In this document: positions 46,991 to 55,040 of the stretch, piece by piece | Position numbering within the stretch: position 1 is the first letter of the stretch | How the letters are laid out: the number at the start of each line of letters is the position of its first letter | Assembly: GCF_000236785.1 (NCBI RefSeq) | Contig: NZ_AGUF01000055.1 | Coordinates: 248,001-312,000, forward strand | From: Achromobacter arsenitoxydans SY8 | Lineage (GTDB): Bacteria; Pseudomonadota; Gammaproteobacteria; Burkholderiales; Burkholderiaceae_B | Direction: 5' to 3' | Length of the DNA: 64,000 nucleotides | Program-made: the position numbers and the translations under genes | Notes under the pieces: generated by a model | Databases searched by the model: none | The model's input: only the letters and a program-made list of their open reading frames with translations | What the model was told of the DNA's origin: nothing

Positions 46991-48771
46991 GCGGCCTCCT
47001 TCAGCCTGGCGGGGCCGGAAGAATGGCCTTGGTCGAGCCAATGAACCGTGAAGGCATCGGAAGGGGCCTGCGGTGCCGCCTTGAGCGTGCCCAGCACCAG
47101 GATGGTGTCCAGGTGACCGTCGGCGCCCAACGCGTCGACCAGGGCCAGCGCGTCGGCGCGGCCCGGCAGGTCCAGGCAGTCGAAGCGGTCCAGGATCAGG
47201 CAGCGCAGGCCGGAAACCACGGCCAGCGCGGCACCGACGAGAGCGTCAACACGCCAGCGCTCGGATTCCGAAAGCAGGCGATATGGGCGGCCCTCCCAGG
47301 TGATTCCCATGTCGGCGCCGATCTCGGGCACGCGCCAGCCGGCGATAGTGGCCAGCTCGGCCAGCTTGTCGTTGAAGGGCTGCAATGCCTCGGACAGGAT
47401 CTCGCCCGGTATGCCATCGGGCGACAGCGCGTCGCCGATTGCCAGCCAGGCCAGCACCTCGCGGTGGTAGCGCGTAGCGTTCTGCGTCCGCTCGGTTGCG
47501 CCGGCGGCGGCCTGCTTGGCGTTCAGCAGGGCCTGGACGCGGTCGTCGACGGCCTTGCGTTCAGCGCGCAGTGCGGCCACCTTGGCTCGTGCGGCCTCCA
47601 CGTCGGCGGGCTGGATCGCCTCCGGTGCGGCCGCATCCTGCAGTTGTGCTTCAGTGGCCTCTGCCGCGGCGATGTCGCGCCGGTCGTTCTCGACGCTGCG
47701 CGCCATCAGGTCGCGGGCCTCGATCGCCTTCGGCAGGGCCGCGACGGCCTCCGGATCGCCCTTGCCGTCAATGGGGCCATACTGCGCGACATACTTGCCC
47801 AGGGCGGCATCGGCCACGTCATACGCTTCGAAGCCGCCGCCCTCCGCCTCAATGAAATTCAGGGCGCTGTACAGCCAGTCGGCCAGCTCATGGATGAGGC
47901 CTTCGCGCGCGCCAGATCCGGCCTTGGCCTGCAGGGCTTCGATCTTGGCCGCCAGGTTGGCGCATTCGGCCTGGTCGAATTCCAGTTTCTGGCGCAGCGC
48001 CGGCAGCTTTGCGGCCTGCGCCTGCCGGGCCGCGATCTGATCGCGTGCGGCCGCATAGGCGTTGGCCTTTTGCTCGAGAGTGCCCAGGGCTTTGGTGTGC
48101 TGCTCCAGCTTCGCGTCGACGCCGGCCAGCGTCGCGCGCTCGGCTACCAGCGCGGCCTGGTCGAACGGCGGAATCTCGGCGGCCCATCCTTCTGCCTTCT
48201 GGCTTCCCCATTGTTCGCCGGTGGCGGCCTTCCATGCGCCCTTGGCCTGAGTTGCCTCCTGCTTGGCATGTTCCGCGCCGGCGGCAAAGCCGCTGCGCAG
48301 GATGGGCTTGATTTGCGTCACCGGGGTTGCTGCGCAGCCGCGCGCCACCAAACGACGTTCGATATCGTCGGGCTTGACCTTCGTGCCCATGAGCGTGAAC
48401 AGCAGCGTGCGACGCTCGTCCGGCTTGGCAGCAGCGAAGCGATCGGGGGCCAGCACGAAGGGCAGGGCGGGGGACTGCGGCACCAGTGCCTCGCCCGACT
48501 GCGTGCCTTTCGGCAAACCGATGCCGATGGCGCCTTCGTCCAGGTCCAGCGTGACTGCGCCAAGCTTCGCACCATCGGTGACGAGCGCCGAGAATTCCTT
48601 CTTGAGGCCGACACGTTCTGGGGTGCCCAGCATGGCCAGGCGCACGGCCTCCGCGATGCTGGATTTGCCGGCACCGTTCGGGCCGGCGATAAGGGCGACG
48701 GGAGTGCCCAGGTCAAGATCAACGGCGCGAGCGCCTTGGAAATTTTCGATGGTAATGCGGTTGATTCGCAT
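46987..48771 (-). CDS. SMC/SbcC-like AAA ATPase of phage recombination module
   Basis: This 594-aa protein is built like Rad50/SbcC. The N-terminal part has I-E-N-F-Q-G and Walker A G-P-N-G-A-G-K-S-S (about 31-39), a long coiled-coil middle lies at about 190-450, and the C-terminal ATPase part has L-S-E-S-E-R (signature-like) and Walker B L-I-L-D-R-F-D. No C-x-x-C zinc hook is visible. The residue after the Walker B Asp is Arg instead of Glu. It may load or organise the RecT/nuclease pair; no SbcD-like nuclease is adjacent, so the partner could be the Cas4-like nuclease. Confidence 0.8.
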   Translation of the reverse strand: MRINRITIENFQGARAVDLDLGTPVALIAGPNGAGKSSIAEAVRLAMLGTPERVGLKKEFSALVTDGAKLGAVTLDLDEGAIGIGLPKGTQSGEALVPQSPALPFVLAPDRFAAAKPDERRTLLFTLMGTKVKPDDIERRLVARGCAATPVTQIKPILRSGFAAGAEHAKQEATQAKGAWKAATGEQWGSQKAEGWAAEIPPFDQAALVAERATLAGVDAKLEQHTKALGTLEQKANAYAAARDQIAARQAQAAKLPALRQKLEFDQAECANLAAKIEALQAKAGSGAREGLIHELADWLYSALNFIEAEGGGFEAYDVADAALGKYVAQYGPIDGKGDPEAVAALPKAIEARDLMARSVENDRRDIAAAEATEAQLQDAAAPEAIQPADVEAARAKVAALRAERKAVDDRVQALLNAKQAAAGATERTQNATRYHREVLAWLAIGDALSPDGIPGEILSEALQPFNDKLAELATIAGWRVPEIGADMGITWEGRPYRLLSESERWRVDALVGAALAVVSGLRCLILDRFDCLDLPGRADALALVDALGADGHLDTILVLGTLKAAPQAPSDAFTVHWLDQGHSSGPARLKEAA

Positions 48772-48780
48772 GGGGGCTCC

Positions 48781-49929
48781 TTAGGCGCGCAGCTCGCGGC
48801 TGCCGCTGGACGTCATGGCGGACACCAGGCCAGCCGTTTCCATGGATTCGAGGAGACGGGCGGCCCGGTTGTAGCCGATGCGCAGGTGGCGCTGAACAAG
48901 GGAAATGGAGGCGCGGCGATGTTTGCGCACCACCATGACGGCGTCGGTGTAGAGCGGGTCGATGGCGTCGTCGCTGTCGCCTTCGAGCGGCAAGTGGCCC
49001 GCCGTCGGCGCAGCGGCCGCAGAAGCTGATTCGGGGATCTGCTTCTCGCCGCCGAGCGCGTAGACGAGCTCGGCCAACAGCTTGGCGATCTCGCCGGCCA
49101 TCAGCAGGAATTCCGCATCGAAAACCTCGGCGTCCGTGTCTTCGGCCGGGTGGTTCTCCTTGAGCGTGTCTAGCGGCCGGATCTTGCGGATGTCCAGGTC
49201 CTCGGTTAGCTCGAACGAAATGCGATCGTTCCAGGTCATGGCCAGGCGGGTGCACTGCTTGCCTCCCTGGATGTGACGGCGCACTTCGTCGGCGTCGATC
49301 GAGTGATGGACGTAGCGCACGACCGCGGCGCTGGCGCCCGAGGCGCGCAGCTCGGCGTCCTGGTCGATAGTGAAGTTCGCCGGTGCTTCGTCCTCGGCCA
49401 GCCAGCCGGTCATAGCGGAGGCCGGCGACATGGCGACATACAGGTTCTCGAGCGGGAACGGTTCGATGGACTTGGCCAGAAGTCCGATGACTGCGTCCGC
49501 CTTCGACGGTGTGCTGGTGTCGATGATGAGCCAGCGCTCGATCGGGTCAATCCAGAGGCGGATGTCGTCATACTGCGTCAGGGCCGTGGGCAGCTTCTCG
49601 TCGACGATGCGCTCACGGATCTCTTTCACAAGCTTCCTGCCCGGCTTGTAACCCTCCTTCTCCTCGAACTCACGGGCCCGGGCGGCCGTGGCCTGGTTGA
49701 TGGCTTTGCCGGGCAGCAACTTGGATTCGACGCGCAGCGACAGGAGCAGCTTGCCGCTGACCGCGTGCGCCAGTTCGGCACCTTCGCGCGGCGGTACCCA
49801 GCCGACCGATTCGCGCTGCAGTTCGCCCGCCGGTACGTACGCCCGGGCCGCCAGGTGTTCGTTGAGGGCGTCAATGTTCCAGAAGGGCTGAGCAGAAGTG
49901 AGCCGATAAATCTTGGCGTTCTTAAACAT
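48781..49929 (-). CDS. rdgC: RdgC recombination protein fused to an FtsK-gamma DNA-binding domain
   Basis: This 382-aa protein has two parts. Residues 1 to about 300 are a full-length RdgC (start [10 protein letters not shown], then L-Y-V-A-M-S-P and W-N-D-R-I-S-F), a ring-forming DNA-binding protein that counteracts RecA. After an Ala/Pro-rich linker, residues 324-382 match the FtsK-gamma winged helix: D-P-L-Y at the start, R-A-S-I-S, and the recognition helix I-G-Y-N-R-A-A-R. FtsK-gamma reads KOPS sequences on the chromosome. Ordinary RdgC ends near residue 300. It lies between the SMC-like ATPase and RecT in the leftward operon. Confidence 0.88.
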   Translation of the reverse strand: MFKNAKIYRLTSAQPFWNIDALNEHLAARAYVPAGELQRESVGWVPPREGAELAHAVSGKLLLSLRVESKLLPGKAINQATAARAREFEEKEGYKPGRKLVKEIRERIVDEKLPTALTQYDDIRLWIDPIERWLIIDTSTPSKADAVIGLLAKSIEPFPLENLYVAMSPASAMTGWLAEDEAPANFTIDQDAELRASGASAAVVRYVHHSIDADEVRRHIQGGKQCTRLAMTWNDRISFELTEDLDIRKIRPLDTLKENHPAEDTDAEVFDAEFLLMAGEIAKLLAELVYALGGEKQIPESASAAAAPTAGHLPLEGDSDDAIDPLYTDAVMVVRKHRRASISLVQRHLRIGYNRAARLLESMETAGLVSAMTSSGSRELRA

Positions 49930-49939
49930 GGCTGTTCCC

Positions 49940-51127
49940 TTATTCCGGCGCGGCCATGCGGCGGCGCGTCGTGACGGCGGCGCGCTGTTGCTGCGAAGTC
50001 ATGGACAAGCGGCGTGCCTGGTAGATCTGTTGGAGGCGAGCCCGCTCGCTAAGGTCCGCGACTCCATCGATGGAGTCGCCGGCCAGGTCGAGGACCTGGA
50101 TGTCCTTGGCCGCATTTATCTGCGCTTCCACCTTGGCAGCGTCCAGGCCCACATCCTCGGCCGCGGGATCTGGTTGCCCCGGTTGAGGGGTGGTGGCATC
50201 AGCCGCCGCGCCCTGCGCCAGCGCATCGGCCTCGGCCTTAGCATTCGTATGGGTGGCCTCAGGCTGGGCGTCGCGAGGCTCCACGTCGGTGACGTCGGCG
50301 GGCGCAGGCCTGCTTGCGGGCCGGGCCGCTTGCGCACGGCGTAGCTCCTCGACGCTGACTTCGATGCTGTCGCCGGTGTTTGGTACGGCGTCGATGACGT
50401 CTTCGATCTCCTCAGTGGAGCGGCCCATGCCCATTACGATGTCGGGGGCGTGGATGTTTCCGAAAAACGAGCCGGCGCGGTACTGCAGCATGAGATGCTT
50501 CAGTTCGGTCTGCCATTTGCTGCCCGGCTTGCTGTACCACCCTTCCTCGACCGCCATCTTGATGCTGACGGGCGTGCCTTCGATGATCTCTTCGGTACGG
50601 CGCCCGCCTTCCATGACATAGGCCCAGGCGACACATTCAATGTCGTCGATCTCGACAGATTTTTCGACCATGTCGTACCGGCGCTGGTCCCTGTTCCATT
50701 GGCCTTTTTCCTTGTACGAGGCGGTAATGCGCCCGCGGTTCTTGATGCGGAACCGCAGCGGGGAAAACCGGCGCGATGCGTTGATGGCAGCAATCACGAA
50801 CTTGCCGCTCCAGGACAGCCGGCCTTCAATGACATTGGCGTTTTGCATGACGGCCGTGATGGACATGCCAACCGCCTGGGCGGTTTCGATGGCCACGATG
50901 CAATTCCCGAGCGCGGCCGGGTTTGGCACTTCGACGTCGTAGTACTCGTTGCCCTGCTTTTCCCGCTTGGTAATGGTGGAACGGAATGCGGCGGGCACGG
51001 CGTTCGCAGTCTGGTAGGCCTGGGCAATGCGCTGGGCCAGGGCGAAGCCCGCCGCCGAAAACATGTTGACGACTTCCGTCGAGGGCGCAGGCTGGCGGAC
51101 CTGCTCAAGCGTGGTGGTCTGGGTCAT
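49940..51127 (-). CDS. RecT-family single-strand annealing protein
   Basis: This 395-aa protein has a RecT core in residues 20-230 ([48 protein letters not shown]) and an acidic, Ala/Pro-rich tail to residue 395. It anneals complementary single strands during phage recombination. ATG 51127 has AAGGAC upstream; a longer frame to 51259 lacks support. It works with the PD-(D/E)XK nuclease encoded upstream. Confidence 0.82.
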   Translation of the reverse strand: MTQTTTLEQVRQPAPSTEVVNMFSAAGFALAQRIAQAYQTANAVPAAFRSTITKREKQGNEYYDVEVPNPAALGNCIVAIETAQAVGMSITAVMQNANVIEGRLSWSGKFVIAAINASRRFSPLRFRIKNRGRITASYKEKGQWNRDQRRYDMVEKSVEIDDIECVAWAYVMEGGRRTEEIIEGTPVSIKMAVEEGWYSKPGSKWQTELKHLMLQYRAGSFFGNIHAPDIVMGMGRSTEEIEDVIDAVPNTGDSIEVSVEELRRAQAARPASRPAPADVTDVEPRDAQPEATHTNAKAEADALAQGAAADATTPQPGQPDPAAEDVGLDAAKVEAQINAAKDIQVLDLAGDSIDGVADLSERARLQQIYQARRLSMTSQQQRAAVTTRRRMAAPE

Positions 51128-51129
51128 GA

Positions 51130-51348
51130 TCAGCGTCCTTTCTGCTGGTGGGCGCGGTAGTCCGCGGCGGTTGCGATGGAAATGCTCTGGCGTTCTTCGG
51201 GCTTCGCGTCGGTGTCGTATTGCTTGACCTGGCTGGCCAGGAAAAGCGTGGCGTCCCATGCCAGATGCTGGGTGATGACCGGTGGACGCTTGCCGGCGGG
51301 GTCGGTGCGCCGGACGAACACGTCGCGGCTGACGGGGTGGAGGGGCAT
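51130..51348 (-). CDS. small hypothetical phage protein
   Basis: 72 aa, unrecognised, charged C-terminus. It fits exactly between the nuclease (stop at 51352) and the RecT gene (start 51127), with AAGG upstream of its ATG, so it is probably expressed. Length and position resemble small accessory proteins in phage recombination operons. Confidence 0.55.
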   Translation of the reverse strand: MPLHPVSRDVFVRRTDPAGKRPPVITQHLAWDATLFLASQVKQYDTDAKPEERQSISIATAADYRAHQQKGR

Positions 51349-51351
51349 AGT

Positions 51352-52152
51352 TCAGCCTTTGAATTTGCAGGAGGGGTGGCGCGGGCAGTACTTGCCCGAA
51401 CAGAGCACGGACTTGGGATTGCCGTAGAAGCTGCCGCTGTGGACGAGGTGGGAGGCGTGCTGGAGCAGACCGGGGCTGCTTTCGTCCCCTACGAGCGCCA
51501 CTCGCGCGCCGGTGATTTCGCCTGTGCCCACGCGCTGCGCGGCTGCAGTCTTTCCCGTTTGCAGCCCCACGATCTGGGCCGGCGCGGTGACCGGCTCACC
51601 AAGGGCGTGCTGGGCGAGGATTTCATAGACACCCATTTGCGGGCCGTGGCCGGCGGTGGTGACCGTGCCGTCCGAGCCGACCGCACGGGCGCCGCTCTTG
51701 AGGTCGGCGATGCCCAGCTCGCCACTGGCGGTACGGCGGACGCGGTCGGTTGTGCCGGTGAGCGCGATGCCCAGATCCGATATCTCCATGCGGTCGCAGG
51801 TAAGCTCCACGGCGACGTAGTTCTGGTGTGGCGCGATCTGCGCGCAGTAGCGCGTGTGCAGCGCCAGACCGATGCGTTCGGCGTCACTTGGCTGCGCGTC
51901 TTCCCAATCGACCTCCTCATCGGTGTCGTAGAGGGCCTTGATCAGTTCGCCGGCGGCATCGTCGGGGGAGATGGGGTTGCCGTCCAGTTTGGCTTGGTCA
52001 AATGCGGCTGTGCCAGCGTGGATGGCCGTGCCGAGGCGCGCGGCGCCGGAAGACGGCATGCGCATGCCCAGCAGGTTCTTGGCTTCCCAGCGGGCGGGGC
52101 AGTCGAAAAGCTCGGCCAGGCTGGACGCCCGGATTGGGATAATTCGTTGCAT
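51352..52152 (-). CDS. PD-(D/E)XK exonuclease, Cas4/AddB-like
   Basis: This 266-aa nuclease has the PD-(D/E)XK order: N-terminal S-L-A-E-L-F-D-C-P-A-R-W, then R-L-G-T-A-I-H-A-G (motif I His), and the metal-binding I-A-D-L-K-S-G (Asp and Lys). Cys18 together with Cys251, Cys256 and Cys262 (C-S-G-K-Y-C-P-R-H-P-S-C) matches the iron-sulphur cluster of Cas4/AddB-type nucleases. It resects DNA ends for the RecT annealing protein encoded just downstream. Not a CRISPR gene here; no array is seen. Confidence 0.82.
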   Translation of the reverse strand: MQRIIPIRASSLAELFDCPARWEAKNLLGMRMPSSGAARLGTAIHAGTAAFDQAKLDGNPISPDDAAGELIKALYDTDEEVDWEDAQPSDAERIGLALHTRYCAQIAPHQNYVAVELTCDRMEISDLGIALTGTTDRVRRTASGELGIADLKSGARAVGSDGTVTTAGHGPQMGVYEILAQHALGEPVTAPAQIVGLQTGKTAAAQRVGTGEITGARVALVGDESSPGLLQHASHLVHSGSFYGNPKSVLCSGKYCPRHPSCKFKG

Positions 52153-52168
52153 TGTGGGAACTCCGGGG

Positions 52169-52384
52169 TCAGTAGGGGGCGTGTGCCGCGGAGGCGGCGT
52201 CTGCTGAATAGTGGGAGGCGGGGATCGCCTGCGGCGCGGCGTCGAGCGTGGGGCCCAGCACCCCGGTCATCGCGGCCAGGTAAACCGTGCCGCCGACAAG
52301 CGCGGCCGCATACGCGACCAGGTCCAAATCCCGACCGGCGCGCCGTGCGCGGCGCCAGCGGGCGGCTATGCGCCGGATGCTCAT
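52169..52384 (-). CDS. small membrane protein
   Basis: 71 aa with a basic N-terminus (about residues 1-18) and one hydrophobic helix near 22-44, then a hydrophilic tail. No family recognised. The ATG at 52384 is close behind a GAGG site and overlaps the preceding DUF3846 gene stop. Confidence 0.55.
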   Translation of the reverse strand: MSIRRIAARWRRARRAGRDLDLVAYAAALVGGTVYLAAMTGVLGPTLDAAPQAIPASHYSADAASAAHAPY

Positions 52385-52665
52385 GCGCACCTCGCGTAGT
52401 CGGAGTCGGGCACGATCACGACGTCACCGCGGATCTGGTGGGGAATGCCGCGGGCGTCCTGGTAGAGGCGCGTGGCCGCCGGATTGACGGGCAGGTCTTT
52501 CAGAATTCCTTCGTCGTCGACTAGCATCACGTGTACGCGGTCGGCGAGGCGGACTGTGTCCAGAGCGTCAGCGCCGATCATCTGGCAGACGTCCTGGATG
52601 GCATGCGGCCCGTGCAGCTCGGTTTCGGCGCCGTCGGCGCGGAGTAGCTTGCGGGTGGGTTTCAT
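52381..52665 (-). CDS. DUF3846 domain protein
   Basis: This 94-aa protein matches DUF3846: I-Q-D-V-C-Q-M-I-G in the first half, V-M-L-V-D-D-E-G-I-L, then L-P-V-N-P-A-A-T and G-D-V-V-I-V. The family is common in phages and plasmids; its function is unknown. Overlaps the following gene start by four bases. Confidence 0.75.
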   Translation of the reverse strand: MKPTRKLLRADGAETELHGPHAIQDVCQMIGADALDTVRLADRVHVMLVDDEGILKDLPVNPAATRLYQDARGIPHQIRGDVVIVPDSDYARCA

Positions 52666-53018
52666 GCTCGGACCTCCCGCTCGGCGTCGAGCGCGGCTTG
52701 GGCGATCTGCGCCAACTCGAAGTCGCGGTCCAGGATGCCCATGGAGCCGCCGGCGATCTGCGCCAGCGCGACGCGCATTCGAGTGTTGGCCAAGCGCAGC
52801 TGGTGGTTCTTCGTCTGCAGCGCTGCCTCGTTGGCCATCTTGGGCTGATCGTGTTCGGCCGCGATGTAGGGCCGGCCCTGCAGCGCGGCTTCAGCGCGGC
52901 TCGCGATCCAGCGCAGGCGTCGCGTCTGCGTTGTGCTGGCGCGCGCGGTGCGCATGATGTGGTCAAGCGCATCCTGCTGGACATCGCTCGTCCTTGGAAG
53001 TTGCTGGGGTGCATTCAT
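52662..53018 (-). CDS. hypothetical phage protein
   Basis: 118 aa, largely helical with many Gln and Arg residues (a coiled-coil-like stretch around 60-95). No family recognised. ATG 53018 is chosen; the longer frame to 53207 lies over another gene. Overlaps its downstream neighbour by four bases. Confidence 0.6.
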   Translation of the reverse strand: MNAPQQLPRTSDVQQDALDHIMRTARASTTQTRRLRWIASRAEAALQGRPYIAAEHDQPKMANEAALQTKNHQLRLANTRMRVALAQIAGGSMGILDRDFELAQIAQAALDAEREVRA

Positions 53019-53224
53019 AGGAGGCGGTTCTCCGTGGTGAGGGCGCCAGCGTGGATCTGCCGGCTGGGCATGCAGTCGAAGGTGACGCGGGTGGTAGGCG
53101 GGAAGACGGCGAGCACGTCGAGGCATTCGGCCTGGCTGGCGAAGCGTTCGAGCACCATGACAGGCGGTCGGCCGTGGTCGGTTGGGAGAAAGGCGAGCAG
53201 CACCCAAAGGGTTGCGGCAGTCAT
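53015..53224 (-). CDS. small hypothetical phage protein
   Basis: 69 aa with a short hydrophobic start (T-L-W-V-L-L-A-F-L). It resembles small phage proteins with a signal-like N-terminus; function unknown. Start 53224 has GGAGC upstream and overlaps the previous gene's stop (ATGA). Confidence 0.55.
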   Translation of the reverse strand: MTAATLWVLLAFLPTDHGRPPVMVLERFASQAECLDVLAVFPPTTRVTFDCMPSRQIHAGALTTENRLL

Positions 53225-53331
53225 GCTTGTGCGCTCCAAGAATCGGCCTTGCGCAGGCGTGCCATGACGGCGTCGCCGGCGCGCGCCAGGACGTATGCGA
53301 GGGGGATAAGAAAGAGGGCGGCGGCGATCAT
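53221..53331 (-). CDS. 36-aa membrane peptide
   Basis: A very short frame, M-I-A-A-A-L-F-L-I-P-L then A-Y-V-L-A, a single transmembrane helix and a basic C-terminal end. AAGGGA lies before its ATG, its start overlaps the end of the previous tiny gene and its stop overlaps the next ATG (ATGA). This gapless packing supports a real gene. Confidence 0.6.
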   Translation of the reverse strand: MIAAALFLIPLAYVLARAGDAVMARLRKADSWSAQA

Positions 53332-53414
53332 TTGCGTCCCTTCCGGCGGGCCGCGATGAACCCACGCGCTTCGGCGTAGAGGACCAGGACGCCGACGACA
53401 AGGAATCCGAGCAT
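53328..53414 (-). CDS. 28-aa membrane peptide
   Basis: M-L-G-F-L-V-V-G-V-L-V-L-Y then a basic tail, one membrane helix. GGGAGG lies seven bases upstream, and the ATG overlaps the stop of the preceding gene (TGATG). A much longer upstream frame is antisense noise. It is followed by the 36-aa peptide. Confidence 0.55.
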   Translation of the reverse strand: MLGFLVVGVLVLYAEARGFIAARRKGRK

Positions 53415-53791
53415 CAGGCGGCCTCCCCGTTGTGCGACGCGGAGCGCGTGATCAGCATGTGGGCGCGCTGCAGGAGCTGGGCGCGCAGCGCGGCGACCCC
53501 ATCGGTGCCCGCGCGCTGGTCGAAGGTCCACTTGCTCAATGCCGAGAGAGCGACGCCGGCGGTGGCACGGGGCCCCAGGTCGCACTGCAGGGTTTCGTTC
53601 CACCATTCCAGCGTCTCGCCGAAGGCGGCCGAAGTGCGACCGGCGAACAGGTCAAAGAGAACGCTGAGGATGTCGGCGTCGTTCAGGGGAATGCGTTTGA
53701 CACGGTCCTCGCGGGCGAGATACCCGCGGTCGGCCGTCCGGGTTGCGTCGTCCCGGCGCGCGGCTTCGGGCAGAACAGTCTGGGCTTGCAT
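53414..53791 (-). CDS. first gene of the leftward phage operon, hypothetical
   Basis: 125 aa, unrecognised; the mid-part L-F-D-L-F-A-G-R-T-S-A-A-F-G-E-T and L-S-A-L-S-K-W-T-F looks helical. The start is chosen at 53791, six bases after GGAG; an ATG at 53794 and a longer form from 53824 inside the operator region are less likely. It is transcribed from pL. Confidence 0.6.
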   Translation of the reverse strand: MQAQTVLPEAARRDDATRTADRGYLAREDRVKRIPLNDADILSVLFDLFAGRTSAAFGETLEWWNETLQCDLGPRATAGVALSALSKWTFDQRAGTDGVAALRAQLLQRAHMLITRSASHNGEAA

Positions 53792-53805
53792 CATGATCTC
53801 CGAAT

Positions 53806-53866
53806 TTGCGTAATACGCATACATGGAAGTGCATGATACGCAAATTTATAAATGCGTCAAGCGCAT
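53806..53866 (-). promoter_or_regulatory. pL promoter with three repressor operators (OL)
   Basis: Promoter on the minus strand: TTGACG (53855-53860), 16-bp spacer, TATCAT (53833-53838). Three 15-bp operators of the form ATGCGT-N3-(A/G)CGCAT lie at 53806-53820, 53829-53843 and 53852-53866, exactly 23 bp apart, covering the downstream region, the -10 and the -35. They match sites near the repressor gene. Confidence 0.82.
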
Positions 53867-53882
53867 TTTTTGCAGGGAAAGC

Positions 53883-53910
53883 AAAAAGGCCGCCCCTAGA
53901 GGGCGGCCTT
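53883..53910 (-). terminator. terminator of the gene after cI
   Basis: 10-bp stem (AAGGCCGCCC with GGGCGGCCTT, 53886-53910) followed on the minus strand by TTTTT. It protects the pL region from readthrough. Confidence 0.85.
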
Positions 53911-53938
53911 GGCGCGCGGCGGGCTGTGTGACGGCCGG

Positions 53939-54337
53939 CTATCTATCTTCGATGGATACGGAGCGCGCAGCAGAAGGGGGGTAAACGCAGATTGCGCGTT
54001 GCGGCAGGAGGTTGCCGAATCCGTTCTTCGCTTCGAAATCCAGGCGCACCACGACAGTCGCGTCATTCCTGGTTTGTGCCGCCCCGCCGAACGTGCCGAA
54101 GCTCACGGATGACGGGAATTTTGCGCTTTGCCTGGTGGCGGCTTGGCAGTCCGCCATGGCGGCGTTTTCGGACAATGCCGGCGTGGGGCCGGTCGGCGCT
54201 TTGTCGGCCTTATTGTTGCCGGCCATGGTCGCGATCGCCGCGGCGACTACGGCCAGGGCGAGGCCAGCGATGAATTTGCGCTGAGTCTGTTTGCGGCGAT
54301 CCGCCATGCTGGTCGGTTTCTTCATTTTTTGTCGCAT
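53939..54337 (-). CDS. membrane-anchored hypothetical phage protein
   Basis: 132 aa with a basic N-terminus, one transmembrane helix (about 22-40) and a hydrophilic domain with two cysteines (C-Q-A-A and I-C-V-Y) that could form a disulphide. It lies 18 bp after the repressor gene and is probably transcribed with it in the lysogen, so it may be a lysogenic-conversion or exclusion protein (inferred). The start could be at 54337, 54325 or 54307. Confidence 0.6.
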   Translation of the reverse strand: MRQKMKKPTSMADRRKQTQRKFIAGLALAVVAAAIATMAGNNKADKAPTGPTPALSENAAMADCQAATRQSAKFPSSVSFGTFGGAAQTRNDATVVVRLDFEAKNGFGNLLPQRAICVYPPSAARSVSIEDR

Positions 54338-54355
54338 GCCCTCGCTGCCGTGAAG

Positions 54356-55012
54356 TCAACGGCGCTTCCGGTACCGGCGGTGTTCCACCATAGTGCCGAT
54401 GATCTGAACCTGAGTGTAATCGGACCTGATCGACGGGTAGTCGGCGTTCAGGGGCACCAGCTCGAACACCACTGCGCCCTTCTCATTGAGGCCGCGGGGC
54501 CGGTACTTCTTGAACGTCGCTTCGTGGTCGCCGTTCTTGGCCACGACGAAATCGCCGGGCAGTGGCTCCACGGACGGATCGATGACGACCAGGTCGCCTT
54601 CGTTGAAAGATTCTTCACTCATCGGGCTGTACATCGACAGCCCTTTTATCCGAAGGGCAAACGCCGAGCGGGATAGGTCTAGGTCGGTAAGTAGCCAGTC
54701 GTCGGGGTTGGTGTAGGGGACCACAGATTCCGTTAAGGCGCCCGCCTGAACATAGCTCAGCACGGGGATGCGGCGGCTGCCTATGGCAGTCAGTTCCACA
54801 TTGTTGGATTCGCTGGGGACGTTCAGGAACAGTTCTGAGACGGGGCAGCCGAGGGCCGCGGCAATCTTGCCGAGGATCTCATCGCTATAGCCCTGCTTCC
54901 CGCGCTCGAGGCGAGACACGTTCCCGACATCGCTACCGATGCGGTTCGCAAGTTCCAAGATCGTCCAGCCCAACGCTTTGCGTCGCTGGCGAATGTTATC
55001 CCCGAGGCTCAT
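54356..55012 (-). CDS. CI-type repressor (HTH + S24 peptidase)
   Basis: This 218-aa prophage repressor has an N-terminal HTH (residues 5-60; L-A-N-R-I-G-S-D-V-G-N-V-S-R-L-E-R-G-K) and a C-terminal LexA/CI self-cleavage domain. The Ala90-Gly91 cleavage site (V-Q-A-G), catalytic Ser126 (K-G-L-S-M) and Lys168/169 (A-T-F-K-K) are all present, so RecA-dependent induction is expected. It is divergent from the Cro-like gene and should bind the ATGCGT-N3-ACGCAT operators. ATG 55012 is the HTH family start; the longer frame runs through the operators. Confidence 0.9.
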   Translation of the reverse strand: MSLGDNIRQRRKALGWTILELANRIGSDVGNVSRLERGKQGYSDEILGKIAAALGCPVSELFLNVPSESNNVELTAIGSRRIPVLSYVQAGALTESVVPYTNPDDWLLTDLDLSRSAFALRIKGLSMYSPMSEESFNEGDLVVIDPSVEPLPGDFVVAKNGDHEATFKKYRPRGLNEKGAVVFELVPLNADYPSIRSDYTQVQIIGTMVEHRRYRKRR

Positions 55013-55040
55013 GGCGGAATTGTCCCGTTGCAGCTGCGTG

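Noticed and set aside
48781-48960. FtsK-gamma segment as a stray separate gene
   Set aside because: It is in the same open frame as RdgC with a continuous linker and no start codon or ribosome-binding site of its own was seen.
51352-52152. Cas4-like nuclease as evidence of a CRISPR locus
   Set aside because: No repeats or other cas genes are present; RecT and phage genes around it explain it as a recombination nuclease.
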